Shown here piece after piece: positions 18,492-26,670 of a stretch of DNA of 58,960 nt (position 1 is its first letter; each line of letters starts with the position of its first letter). The notes under the pieces are model-generated. The model was not told the DNA's origin, made no database searches, and saw only the letters and a list, made by a program, of their open reading frames with translations. The position numbers and the translations under genes were made by a program. The stretch is from an uncultured Paludibacter sp. (GTDB lineage Bacteria; Bacteroidota; Bacteroidia; Bacteroidales; Paludibacteraceae): positions 1 through 58,960 of the forward strand of contig CALCBD010000043.1 in assembly GCA_937897985.1 (NCBI GenBank), given 5' to 3'.

Positions 18492-19526
18492 ATGAAAACA
18501 AAACTTTGGCTGTTGGCTTTTACGGTAGTTATTTTAACTTCCTGCGGACTGAATACGGTAACATTGCCTTCGGTTACCGGCTCGCAGTACGAAATTCTTG
18601 TTGTTATGGGCGATTCGGCATGGAAACAACCCGTGGGACGCTCATTGGTTGCCCTGCTCGATCAGGACATGTTCGGTTTGCCACAACCGGAACCTGTACT
18701 TGACGTACATCAGTGTTCACCTGCAGAGTTTACTGATGTGCTTAAACCTTCGCGTAACCTGATTCTCACCGAGATTTCAGATAAATATACTGCACCGAAG
18801 GTTATTTATGGTAAGGACAAATGGGCTGCACCTCAATCCATCGTTAAAATTGTAGCACCTAACGACAGCACGTTCAAAGCTACAGTCGAAAAATACGGAA
18901 ATCAGATCCTGGATTATTTCATCAAAACCGAACGCGAAAGAACCATCGCATTCAATAAAAACTATATCAACGAGAAAGACAAATCGGAGATCGAAAAAAT
19001 GTTCGGAATTCAGATTGACATACCGCAGGGCATAAGCAAAGCCACAAAAAAGAAAGATTTTTACTGGATTACAAACGACCAGGCATCTGTACATCAGGAC
19101 ATTGTAATCTATTCATATCCTTATACCGACAAAAAAACGTTTACTAAAGATTTTATTCTGGCAAAACGCGATTCGGTAATGAAAGCCAATATCCCCGGCG
19201 AAATTAAAGGTTCGTACATGGGTACCGAACGTAAATATGTCGAACCGGAATTCAATGCCGTATGGGTCAACAATGGTTATTGTGCCGAAGTACGCGGGTT
19301 ATGGAGAATGATGAACGGAGCGGCAATGGGTGGTCCGTTTATCAGCCACACCCGTCTCGACGAAATTCATCAACGCGTTATAACAATGGAAGTTTTTGTA
19401 TTTGCTCCCGGAAAAAAGAAACGTAATCCGATTCGTCAGTTGGAATCTGTTCTGTATTCGGCCAAATTACCTCAGGAAATTAATGCCCTGAAAGAAGTAT
19501 CGGTAACTGCCGAAAAGAAAAAATAA
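18492..19526 (+). CDS. DUF4837 family lipoprotein
   Basis: A 344-aa protein with a lipoprotein signal ending I-L-T-S-C-G (Cys18/19), so it is membrane-anchored in the envelope. The body matches the Bacteroidota family DUF4837 in its opening V-T-G-S-Q-Y-E-I-L-V-V-M, the R-N-L-I-L-T-E-I block and the V-R-G-L-W-R-M-M-N-G-A-A-M-G-G-P-F-I-S core. No enzyme motif is visible and the family function is unknown. The pdxA gene follows after 38 bp, so the two are probably co-transcribed; the pair shares one terminator. Confidence 0.88.
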   Translation: MKTKLWLLAFTVVILTSCGLNTVTLPSVTGSQYEILVVMGDSAWKQPVGRSLVALLDQDMFGLPQPEPVLDVHQCSPAEFTDVLKPSRNLILTEISDKYTAPKVIYGKDKWAAPQSIVKIVAPNDSTFKATVEKYGNQILDYFIKTERERTIAFNKNYINEKDKSEIEKMFGIQIDIPQGISKATKKKDFYWITNDQASVHQDIVIYSYPYTDKKTFTKDFILAKRDSVMKANIPGEIKGSYMGTERKYVEPEFNAVWVNNGYCAEVRGLWRMMNGAAMGGPFISHTRLDEIHQRVITMEVFVFAPGKKKRNPIRQLESVLYSAKLPQEINALKEVSVTAEKKK

Positions 19527-19564
19527 TATTTATAGCGTTGTAAACTAATTAATTATAAGTTGGA

Positions 19565-20638
19565 ATGGAAAGAGAAAGAATAGTTATAGGCATTACACAG
19601 GGCGATATAAACGGCATCGGTTACGAAGTTATTCTGAAAACCCTTGCCGAACAAAGAGTTACAGAGGATTTTGTTCCGGTCATTTATGGCTCCGCCAAAG
19701 CAGCTGCCTTCCATCGGAAACAGTTAGATATTCAGGGAATTAACCTGAACATTATTAATTCTGTGGACGAACTGAATCCCAAACGGATTAACATCATCAA
19801 TTGTTCCGACGATGATATAAAGGTAGAGCTCGGACATTCGACCGAAGAAGCCGGTAAAGCTGCATTTGCCGCACTCGAACTTGCCACCGGTGATCTGAAA
19901 CGGGGTGCCCTCGACGCTATTGTAACTGCACCCATCAACAAAAATAATATACAGTCGAAAGCATTCCATTTTCCGGGACATACCGAATACCTCGAAGCTA
20001 TGTTCGGCGAAGGCACACCTTCACTGATGTTGCTGGTGAACGATGTTATGCGAGTGGCAGTGGTTACCGGTCATACTCCTGTCAAAGACATACCTTCAAA
20101 ACTGACAAAAGAACTGATCCTCGAAAAGCTGATGGTACTGAACAACACTCTCAAACAGGACTTTATGATTATTCGTCCGCGAATCGCCGTATTGGGACTG
20201 AATCCGCATGCCGGCGACGAAGGAGTTATCGGTACTGAAGAACAGGATGTAATTATTCCGGCATTAAAGGAAGCTGAGAAAAAAGGCATTGTATGCGTTG
20301 GCCCCTATCCTGCCGATGGATTTTTCGGAGCCGGGCAGTTCAGTAAGTTCGATGGCGTGCTTGCCATGTACCACGATCAGGGTCTCATTCCTTTTAAAAC
20401 CATTTCGATGGACAGTGGCGTGAATTTCACCGCCGGTTTACCCGTTATCCGCACTTCGCCCGACCATGGTACTGCTTACGATATTGCAGGTAAAAATCTG
20501 GCTTCCGAAGAATCATTCCGCCAGGCAGTTTATCTGGCCTGCGACATTTACCACAACCGGAAACTGAACAGGGAAATCTCGGCAAACCCACTGAAGATAG
20601 AGCCAAAAGCAGAAAGAAACAGCAAGATGGTAGAATAA
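19565..20638 (+). CDS. pdxA: 4-hydroxythreonine-4-phosphate dehydrogenase
   Basis: A 357-aa cytoplasmic enzyme of the DXP-dependent pyridoxal 5'-phosphate pathway: NAD-dependent oxidation of 4-phosphohydroxy-L-threonine to the precursor that PdxJ condenses with DXP. The metal-binding histidines are in F-P-G-H-T-E-Y, the G-L-N-P-H-A-G-D-E segment and M-Y-H-D-Q-G-L-I-P-F-K; N-F-T-A-G-L-P-V-I-R-T-S-P-D-H-G-T-A marks the C-terminal family signature. Normal length. Second gene after the DUF4837 lipoprotein, and it ends in a strong terminator. Confidence 0.96.
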   Translation: MERERIVIGITQGDINGIGYEVILKTLAEQRVTEDFVPVIYGSAKAAAFHRKQLDIQGINLNIINSVDELNPKRINIINCSDDDIKVELGHSTEEAGKAAFAALELATGDLKRGALDAIVTAPINKNNIQSKAFHFPGHTEYLEAMFGEGTPSLMLLVNDVMRVAVVTGHTPVKDIPSKLTKELILEKLMVLNNTLKQDFMIIRPRIAVLGLNPHAGDEGVIGTEEQDVIIPALKEAEKKGIVCVGPYPADGFFGAGQFSKFDGVLAMYHDQGLIPFKTISMDSGVNFTAGLPVIRTSPDHGTAYDIAGKNLASEESFRQAVYLACDIYHNRKLNREISANPLKIEPKAERNSKMVE

Positions 20639-20660
20639 AAATTATCGGATTTTTTTTAAT

Positions 20661-20698
20661 AAAAAAGTTTACTGAGCCGGATATCAGTAAACTTTTTT
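20661..20698 (+). terminator. Intrinsic terminator after pdxA
   Basis: Arms AAAAAAGTTTACTGA and TCAGTAAACTTTTTT around an 8-nt loop with a T run, 23 bp past the stop. Confidence 0.92.
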
Positions 20699-21204
20699 TG
20701 TTTATAAGCGGGTTTTATTGCCGTATTTGAACTGAAGTAATATTCAACAAAATCATAGTGAAACAAAGGTTTGTAATTAAAATGTATTTATTTTAAACCT
20801 TACTACAACTTCGGGTGAAAACAGCCACTGTTTCCACTCCGGATTATACATTGCTAAAATTCAGAGTAATATGCATAACAAACACAATCAAAAAAAATAT
20901 TTTATAATAAATCCGGCAATTTTATAATTGAATATTAATCACATCACTTTCCTAACTTACCTTCCATTATTTTAAAAAAAATAACCTATTACCGGTTTTA
21001 CTCCAATTGTTTAACAATTCCGGAATATTTTTCAACCCATCTTCCACAAAAACCATCAATTACAAAAACTATAAAATCACTAAGAAACAATATTTGTGTT
21101 CGTTTTTCTCATTTATGCTCCACTTTGGAATAACATTGTATGTTTTTGAAGACAAATTTTTCCCGGTTTTTTCGTGAATGAATGTTAAAAACACTGCTGG
21201 ATTA
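20699..21204. other. Long AT-rich region without a recognisable gene
   Basis: About 500 bp with no convincing reading frame, no tRNA and no repeat that I can see. Base composition is visibly AT-richer than in pdxA. It separates the pdxA unit from the 42-bp repeat array and the DUF6261 gene. Confidence 0.5.
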
Positions 21205-21239
21205 AAAAATTTTGTCCTGATTCGTCAAATCAGGACAAA
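21205..21239 (-). terminator. Hairpin oriented as a minus-strand terminator
   Basis: Perfect 12-bp arms TTTGTCCTGATT / AATCAGGACAAA with a 5-nt loop. Read on the minus strand the hairpin is followed by ATTTTTTAAT, so it would stop transcripts coming from the 42-bp repeat array to its right. On the plus strand only TTTGTTTT follows. Confidence 0.6.
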
Positions 21240-21315
21240 TTTGTTTTGAATAAATTTAATTGTATAAAATACTTTCATTTTATTTGTCAAAAAAAAATAA
21301 ACAGAAAAAAATCTC

Positions 21316-21563
21316 ACCGGCTTTTGGCTGAATGATATGACACTATTGAAATAATACTCTGACAGTTGGCGGAACGATAATTCAATATTGAAATAACTCA
21401 CGGACGGTTTGCGGAACGATATTTCACTGTTGAAATAACTCACGGACTTTTGGCGGAACGATATTTCACTATTGAAATAACTCACGGACGATTTGCGGAA
21501 CGATGATTCACTGTTGAAATAACTCACGGACGGTTTGCGGAACGATTTCTCACTTTTCAAACA
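21316..21563. repeat. 42-bp tandem repeat array (6 units)
   Basis: Units anchored at GCGGAACGAT begin at 21369, 21411, 21453, 21495 and 21537, with a degenerate first unit at 21327; spacing is exactly 42 bp each time. Every unit also holds a near-palindrome TTCAnTnTTGAA and ends AACTCACGGAC. Because 42 is divisible by three, the minus strand stays open as a 14-residue repeat (F-R-K-P-S-V-S-Y-F-N-S-E-I-S type), but no ATG begins it. The last unit stops 41 bp before the DUF6261 start codon, so the array forms that gene's upstream region. Confidence 0.9.
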
Positions 21564-21604
21564 AAAATATTATCTGGTATTAACTTTTAAAAAAACATTA
21601 TTTT

Positions 21605-22318
21605 ATGAAAATCAATCTTGCTAAATTAAGCACCAAAGACCTCGCTACCTTGAGTCAGCGAACAATTGCCGTATCGGAAGAACCTGCCTTTACAGTTGTA
21701 AAATACAACCCTATACTGGTAGCCCTGAAAAAAGTGTATAACGATTATGACCTGCTTTACACCAAAAAGTCATTTAGTGGTAAAGGCAATATGCTGATTG
21801 AATATGACAACAAGCGTGATACACCTTTTGGTGGTCTGAAAGATATTCTGGTTGGATATTCCAAAATTTCAGGTTTACCACATCAACAGGATGCAAAGGA
21901 ACTGTATGCAGTTATTGAAAGATACGGTATTGATCTGGATCGCTACAAATGGACCGAAGAAACTGCCCAGATGAAAAAACTGCTCGAAGAGCTTGACAAG
22001 CCCGAAAATGCAGCGAAAATTGAACGATTGCAGTTGACGTCCGTCATAACTCAGTTAAGAGAAGCACAGGATGCATTTGAGAAACTGTTCATCGAAATAG
22101 CCGGCGAAAACTCCGAACTGCGGATGATGGAATCAGCTTCCTCCTACCGCAAAGCATTGGAAGATAGCCTGAGAAATTATTTCAGTCTGGTGAAAGCCAT
22201 GAACTCACAAACCGGATGGCGTGAGCTTTATGCCAAATTAGACGAAATAGTAAAAGCTGCCAATAACAGCAAACCGTCGGACAAACAAATATTACCACCG
22301 CCGCCGGCTGAAAAGTAA
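21605..22318 (+). CDS. DUF6261 family protein
   Basis: A 237-aa soluble, largely helical protein without signal peptide. The N-terminal S-T-K-D-L-A-T-L-S-Q-R-T, the central T-P-F-G-G-L-K-D and the C-terminal N-S-Q-T-G-W-R-E-L-Y segments fit DUF6261, a Bacteroidota family of unknown function; the tail is a short proline run (P-P-P-P-A-E-K). It stands alone, directly behind a 42-bp tandem array and before a hairpin-rich spacer. That setting, and the family's restriction to Bacteroidota, suggest an accessory role, but the sequence gives no catalytic clue. Confidence 0.8.
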   Translation: MKINLAKLSTKDLATLSQRTIAVSEEPAFTVVKYNPILVALKKVYNDYDLLYTKKSFSGKGNMLIEYDNKRDTPFGGLKDILVGYSKISGLPHQQDAKELYAVIERYGIDLDRYKWTEETAQMKKLLEELDKPENAAKIERLQLTSVITQLREAQDAFEKLFIEIAGENSELRMMESASSYRKALEDSLRNYFSLVKAMNSQTGWRELYAKLDEIVKAANNSKPSDKQILPPPPAEK

Positions 22319-22375
22319 AAATACTACTCTGCCTGATGACTTATAAAAAATGGATGTTGAAAATTTCAAATAAAA

Positions 22376-22428
22376 AAGCGGAGTCGGTAATTAAATAGTT
22401 TCAGAGGCAACTTTACCGGCTTCCGCTT
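22376..22428 (+). terminator. Imperfect hairpin after the DUF6261 gene
   Basis: AAGCGGAGTCGGTAA pairs with TTACCGGCTTCCGCTT (one bulge, one mismatch) across a 22-nt loop. No T run follows, so termination is uncertain. Confidence 0.4.
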
Positions 22429-22800
22429 CGCCAAACATCAGGAATGGAGAAAAAAACTAACTTTAATAATATGAAGAAAGGAGAAAACAGCAAATCAAAT
22501 CTGAAACTTAAAATTATTTTGTACATGAAAAACAGTAGTTTACAAAATACGTGAAATACGAAAAACTATGAAACGTTTTTATCGAAAATGAAAAATTCGT
22601 TTGTGGTACTGCATATTTCAGTACTCATTGTACATCTTAAGTTTGTTTGACACAGACACACTTAAATCTAAAAAGGAAACGTAAGTTTCCTGCGACAACC
22701 TGAATCCGGGTTGTAATACATGAATGAAAATTTAAATTGAATGTAACGGAACAATAAAAAACTAATCAAGCCCTGTTACATTCGGAAAACAAAATTGGTT
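22429..22800 (+). other. Hairpin-rich leader of the peptidase gene
   Basis: There is no convincing gene here; a 36-codon frame at 22445 looks random. Three successive stems precede the start codon: TTAAGTTTGT / ACACACTTAA (22637-22665), GGAAAC-GTAA-GTTTCC (22675-22690, perfect) and ACAACC / GGTTGT (22695-22714). They lie 87-164 bp upstream of the ATG at 22801, and may be a structured 5' leader or the remains of a small element. Confidence 0.5.
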
Positions 22801-24690
22801 ATGAAAAAGTTAATTTATATCTTTGCCTTCGTGATATCTACATTGACTTCGTGTGATAAAAGTAATGTAGAAGATGGTTCGCTGCCAGATATTAGTGTAA
22901 ATACAGTGAGAACTGACGATGTCAATCGTTCAATTCGCCCGGTTATTCTCGGAGAGCGAAAAGAAAATCCCTTTTCGTTGGAAAATATGAAAATTGCCCT
23001 TGATACGTTAAAAAAAATAGTAGAACAAAGTGACGAGCCTGTTTTTAAAGCGAATGAAATTGATGGAATTGAATTAGAGACTACAGATCTTTATGTGCGA
23101 TTATTGCCACAAGACAGTATTCAATATAAGCAATTGATGAACGATACAACACTAACGCTCTTTGATTTTCCATTGGATTACGAAATTAAGCAAAGCGGTG
23201 ATTATTATCAAGACCCTACATTGAAAAAACCTTTTACTTGGTACTATACTACCGTAAAACCCGGTTATATTCCGCCTGTTGGTGTTAAATATGAAATAAT
23301 TGAAAAATTATTTATTGCGGAACATAGTGAATACTACAGCGAAGAACCAATTACTTACGCTGAAAACACACAACAGGCTGTACGACGAAATACAAATTCG
23401 CAAGGAATTGATACCAATATTTTCAATGCTCTGTGTGTTATTTCATTTAAACTTACAGGTAACGAAAAAGAATTAAAACAGGATACTTCAAATATATTAC
23501 CAGCAAACAGTAACAAATCAGCAATAATGAAAATCACAATACCTAATTGTACACGTTATACTGTAAAAATTGGTTTTGTTAAGATTAGTTGGACGAGTTG
23601 TGATCCGTATTATTTCCCCGATGGAAAAATTAAAGTAAATACACCAAACGGGGAAGTTGGAGTGAAAGGTATTAAAGTACGGATGTGGCGCTGGTTTACG
23701 TATGCCGATGCACGTACTGATAGTATTGGATACTACTATTGTAATAAAGATAAGTTTAACTCTGTTTGGATAGGGAATGACATAGATTACCATATTATAT
23801 TTGAAGGGTCAAATAATTCAAACATATGGACATTAAGCAGATCAATATTCGGAGCAATATGTTTGTGGACAAACTATTACGGTGCAGGCAGTCACGATCC
23901 CAATGGATATACTATGACATTTGATACGAATAACGATTATTGGGGGAAATGTGTATTGAACAATGCAATTTTTAATTATTGTGATATTGCAAAAATTGAG
24001 GGTATATCGTTACCTCCTGATAATCTGGATATAGCAAATAAAACAGGTTTATATTCAGACTCAGGAGCTCCCTTATTGAACAATCATATTAATTGGAGTT
24101 TGGTATATGCTTATCCTAATTTTTGGGGTGTTGTTGCGCAGTTTTTCGCAGATTTGTTGGTAGGTTGGGCGTATCCCGATTTAATGTTAAGGTACTCAGG
24201 GAATTTAAAAGATTATTATAAAATTACTTCAATTGCTTGGCATGAACTTACTCATGCAAGTCAAGTCAACAGAATGATTTCTGAAAAAGGATTGTTATGG
24301 GCATCTGACTATTGGAGTGCAAATGTTTATCAGCAAGCAAGTAATACTTTTAAAGATTATAATGGCGACGGTAACAATGATGGAAATCCATATGGCAATA
24401 AGGGTGATGAACGCTGGCAGATAATTGCACTAAGCGAAGGTTGGGCGAATTATAGAGAACAAGTTTTAGCAATTCGCTATCTGGGACAAACTAATTACAA
24501 TGCGACATATAATTTGTTTTTAGTAAAATATTTAAAAATGTTTGAAGAGTTAGAGTCTATAGGTTGTTCTTTTCAAAATATGGAAAAATCTTTGTGTACA
24601 TACTCAATTTCAGGTTTTAGAGATAATTTAAATGAAATATATCCTTCTTTAAAATCACAAATAACAATAATAATATCAAGCAGATTATGA
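22801..24690 (+). CDS. Lipoprotein with HELTH zinc-peptidase signature
   Basis: A 629-aa lipoprotein (signal 1-17, Cys18 in L-T-S-C). An N-terminal region with F-D-F-P-L-D-Y-E-I and W-Y-Y-T-T-V-K-P-G-Y recalls a family of uncharacterised Bacteroidales lipoproteins. A beta-domain with G-V-K-G-I-K-V-R-M-W-R-W (about residues 285-330) looks like a carboxypeptidase-regulatory-like fold. The catalytic-type motif is W-H481-E482-L-T-H485-A-S, and E546 in L-S-E-G-W-A-N-Y is a good third zinc ligand. Between them D-Y-N-G-D-G-N-N-D-G looks like a calcium loop. The last ~75 residues are the part that differs in the downstream cassettes. I used ATG 22801; a TTG six bases upstream has no support. The ATGA overlap with the next gene implies translational coupling. 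Substrate and activity are unknown. Confidence 0.75.
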   Translation: MKKLIYIFAFVISTLTSCDKSNVEDGSLPDISVNTVRTDDVNRSIRPVILGERKENPFSLENMKIALDTLKKIVEQSDEPVFKANEIDGIELETTDLYVRLLPQDSIQYKQLMNDTTLTLFDFPLDYEIKQSGDYYQDPTLKKPFTWYYTTVKPGYIPPVGVKYEIIEKLFIAEHSEYYSEEPITYAENTQQAVRRNTNSQGIDTNIFNALCVISFKLTGNEKELKQDTSNILPANSNKSAIMKITIPNCTRYTVKIGFVKISWTSCDPYYFPDGKIKVNTPNGEVGVKGIKVRMWRWFTYADARTDSIGYYYCNKDKFNSVWIGNDIDYHIIFEGSNNSNIWTLSRSIFGAICLWTNYYGAGSHDPNGYTMTFDTNNDYWGKCVLNNAIFNYCDIAKIEGISLPPDNLDIANKTGLYSDSGAPLLNNHINWSLVYAYPNFWGVVAQFFADLLVGWAYPDLMLRYSGNLKDYYKITSIAWHELTHASQVNRMISEKGLLWASDYWSANVYQQASNTFKDYNGDGNNDGNPYGNKGDERWQIIALSEGWANYREQVLAIRYLGQTNYNATYNLFLVKYLKMFEELESIGCSFQNMEKSLCTYSISGFRDNLNEIYPSLKSQITIIISSRL

Positions 24691-25202
24691 GAAGAGTATT
24701 GATATTCATGTTTTGCCAATTAGTTGTTTGTTCATGTATTGAGCAGACAGTAACAAGTTCACAGTCTACTTATAAAACGGTAATTAACAAAACAAACAAG
24801 AAATTATTTTATGAAGTTCAGACTGATTTAGGTATTAAAAATACGATTGTAGAAAAATATGACAGCTCGATAATTTCTTTTTTCAAAACAAACGAGAAAA
24901 CTAAAATTTTCTTAGGTGGAACTGCCAGATTAGATCAAATATCAATATTGAAAGAGCTAATTTATAACCTGACTGATACGACATTATTTGAGTATAATCT
25001 CGAGTATTCGTTTGTATCTCAGGTTGGGCAAACAAAGGAAGAGAAAATTTTCGGTCGTCATTTGTTTAACGAATTAGGTGAAAAATCGACAGATATTAAC
25101 AGTGTCCTTTTTATTAAATTGGTAGTAGATGATTCTATAATAAATATCATGCATAAAGATGATACCATGCTCGACAAGTTTAAAGAGTATTACAAGAAGT
25201 AG
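24687..25202 (+). CDS. Small lipoprotein partner of the peptidase (partner 1)
   Basis: A 171-aa protein with a lipoprotein signal (Cys17 in V-C-S-C). The start codon overlaps the peptidase stop (ATGA), so the two are made together. The body is beta-rich, with N-K-T-N-K-K-L-F-Y near the start and I-Y-N-L-T-D-T-T in the middle; both recur in diverged form in partner 2. The last 12 residues (T-M-L-D-K-F-K-E-Y-Y-K-K) are identical in partner 2, because they lie in the 274-bp shared repeat. It matches no family I recognise. Pairing, membrane anchoring and variability fit an inhibitor or immunity-type partner, but that is inference from layout. Confidence 0.65.
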   Translation: MRRVLIFMFCQLVVCSCIEQTVTSSQSTYKTVINKTNKKLFYEVQTDLGIKNTIVEKYDSSIISFFKTNEKTKIFLGGTARLDQISILKELIYNLTDTTLFEYNLEYSFVSQVGQTKEEKIFGRHLFNELGEKSTDINSVLFIKLVVDDSIINIMHKDDTMLDKFKEYYKK

Positions 25203-25437
25203 TTAATCAGTTGAGGGATTGACTCGTAAAAAGGTCAATCCCTAATTTAAAGTCAATCAAGTAAAAGGTTTGTTATGGCCTACTGATTACTGGAGTGCAA
25301 ATGTGTATCAACAAGCAAGTAACACATTTAAGGATTACAATGGTGATGGCAAGAAGGACGGAAAACCTTACGGCAAAAAAGGCGATGAACGATGGTAGCA
25401 AATAGCTTTATCCGAAGGCTGGGCGAATTATAGAGAG
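25164..25437 (+). repeat. 274-bp junction repeat, copy 1
   Basis: Nearly identical to 26135-26409. It spans the 3' end of partner 1, a 10-bp-stem hairpin, and the conserved part of the peptidase C-terminus (from V-N...G-L-L-W to N-Y-R-E). The next copy starts 971 bp further on. Confidence 0.9.
25214..25243 (+). terminator. Hairpin in junction repeat 1
   Basis: Perfect arms AGGGATTGAC / GTCAATCCCT with a 10-nt loop, 12 bp past the partner 1 stop codon. No T run follows, so it may be a weak terminator or a recombination-associated structure. Confidence 0.55.
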
Positions 25438-25695
25438 TGGGTATTGTCAAATAAGATACTAAATTACAATTCATTGGGTTATGATTATTATGGAAGACCA
25501 TATTACTTTTCTAATTATAGTTTTCCAGTATCATATGGCGAGATGTATGATAGATTGCACAATATTGGTTGTTCATACTTAGATTTAGAAAAATCATTAC
25601 CTACATATTCAATTAGTGGGTATCGAGACAATTTAAATCAATTATATCCTTCACTAAAAACTCAAATAACCACTATTATCAAGCCATATGAATAA
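25252..25695 (+). pseudogene. Start-less peptidase C-terminal cassette 1
   Basis: The frame reads V-N-Q-V-K-G-L-L-W-P-T-D-Y-W-S-A-N-V-Y and on to W-A-N-Y-R-E, matching parent residues from about 488 to 553, then a different tail of about 85 residues. A TAG (25396-25398) replaces the codon after D-E-R-W. The tail after it is open to its own stop and shares only the final G-C-S-x-x-x-x-E-K-S...T-Y-S-I-S-G-x-R-D-N-L block with the parent. It has no start, signal peptide or HELTH motif, so it would work only after recombination into the parent gene. Tail and partner 2 overlap by 8 bp, as a functional pair would. Confidence 0.8.
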
Positions 25696-26173
25696 GTCAG
25701 TAGTTTTTATTTCTTCAATAATCTTTTTTTGTTCATGTCATACTGTTAAAATTCAAACAAATTTGTATGACAAAATTACAAATAGGACAACTAAAGTTGT
25801 TTCATATTTTATTGACACCAATATTGGAGTTAAAACTGTGAATGTATTACCTAATGACAGTGCTTCAATTGAAATTGAATATAAAAATGAATCATGTGAA
25901 ACAATATTAGCATATGAAACATTCCATCGTAATGTTGAATATAATCAGATTTTAATATACAATTTAACTGATACTACATATATTGATAGATATAAAATTC
26001 AGGAGGTAATAAAATCAGATATTATATTTAGTAACCATTTTTCCAGTAAATTAGAAGGTGATCCCGATAATTTTCATGTATATAATTCAACAATAATTGA
26101 TGATTATATAATTAAATTTTTTTCTAAAGATTACACCATGCTCGACAAGTTTAAAGAGTATTACAAGAAGTAG
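25688..26173 (+). CDS. Small lipoprotein partner 2
   Basis: A 161-aa lipoprotein (Cys17 in F-C-S-C) that overlaps the end of cassette 1 by 8 bp. It is a diverged homologue of partner 1: D-K-I-T-N-R-T-T-K aligns with N-K-T-N-K-K, and I-Y-N-L-T-D-T-T is kept, but most other positions differ until the identical last 12 residues. It is intact, although its cassette has no start. That contrast fits selection to keep the small lipoprotein, as seen for orphan immunity genes; expression could come by readthrough from the parent pair. Function is not known. Confidence 0.65.
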   Translation: MNKSVVFISSIIFFCSCHTVKIQTNLYDKITNRTTKVVSYFIDTNIGVKTVNVLPNDSASIEIEYKNESCETILAYETFHRNVEYNQILIYNLTDTTYIDRYKIQEVIKSDIIFSNHFSSKLEGDPDNFHVYNSTIIDDYIIKFFSKDYTMLDKFKEYYKK

Positions 26174-26409
26174 TCAATCAGTTGAGGGATTGACTCGTAA
26201 AAAGGTCAATCCCTAATATGAAGTCAATCAAGTAAAAAGGGTTACTTTGGGCTTCCGATTACTGGAGTGCAAATGTGTATCAACAAGCAAGTAACACATT
26301 TAAGGATTACAATGGTGATGGCAAGAAGGACGGAAAACCTTACGGCAAAAAAGGCGATGAATGATGGCAGCAAATAGCTTTATCCGAAAGCTGGGCGAAT
26401 TATAGAGAG
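26135..26409 (+). repeat. 274-bp junction repeat, copy 2
   Basis: Nearly identical to 25164-25437, with one inserted base (AAAAAGGG for AAAAGG) and a few substitutions. It links the end of partner 2 to the start of cassette 2. Confidence 0.9.
26185..26214 (+). terminator. Hairpin in junction repeat 2
   Basis: Same perfect AGGGATTGAC / GTCAATCCCT stem as at 25214-25243, 11 bp past the partner 2 stop. Confidence 0.55.
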
Positions 26410-26670
26410 AATTTGTTATTAAACAGATGTTTAGTAAAAAACTATTCTATTCAATGGATTATTTACTTTTTTCAGTATTATGGTTTCCCAATATATTATG
26501 GAGCTTTATTCGCTGAGCTGGAACAATTTGGATGTTCATATAGTGATATGGAAAAAGCTATATCAACCTATTCATTTATTGGTTATCATGATAATTTAAT
26601 CAGAGAATATCCAAATTTAAAAGATTCAATAACAGCAAAAGTAAACAGATATGAAAGTAAAAATTTTTAG
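26223..26670 (+). pseudogene. Start-less peptidase C-terminal cassette 2
   Basis: A second copy of the parent C-terminus, G-L-L-W-A-S-D-Y-W-S-A-N-V-Y to W-A-N-Y-R-E, with a one-base insertion near its left end, a TGA after G-D-E, and S-E-S-W in place of S-E-G-W. Its tail (residues after N-Y-R-E) is open and different again, ending with the G-C-S-Y-S-D-M-E-K-A...T-Y-S block common to all three. The next lipoprotein start overlaps its end by 20 bp. As in cassette 1, the tail is intact while the homology arm carries a stop. Confidence 0.8.

Noticed and set aside
21316..21563. CRISPR array
   Set aside because: The units are continuous 42-bp repeats without variable spacers and no cas gene is present.
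22445..22555. 36-codon frame before the peptidase gene
   Set aside because: Low-complexity Lys/Asn-rich product with no neighbour support; looks like chance in AT-rich DNA.
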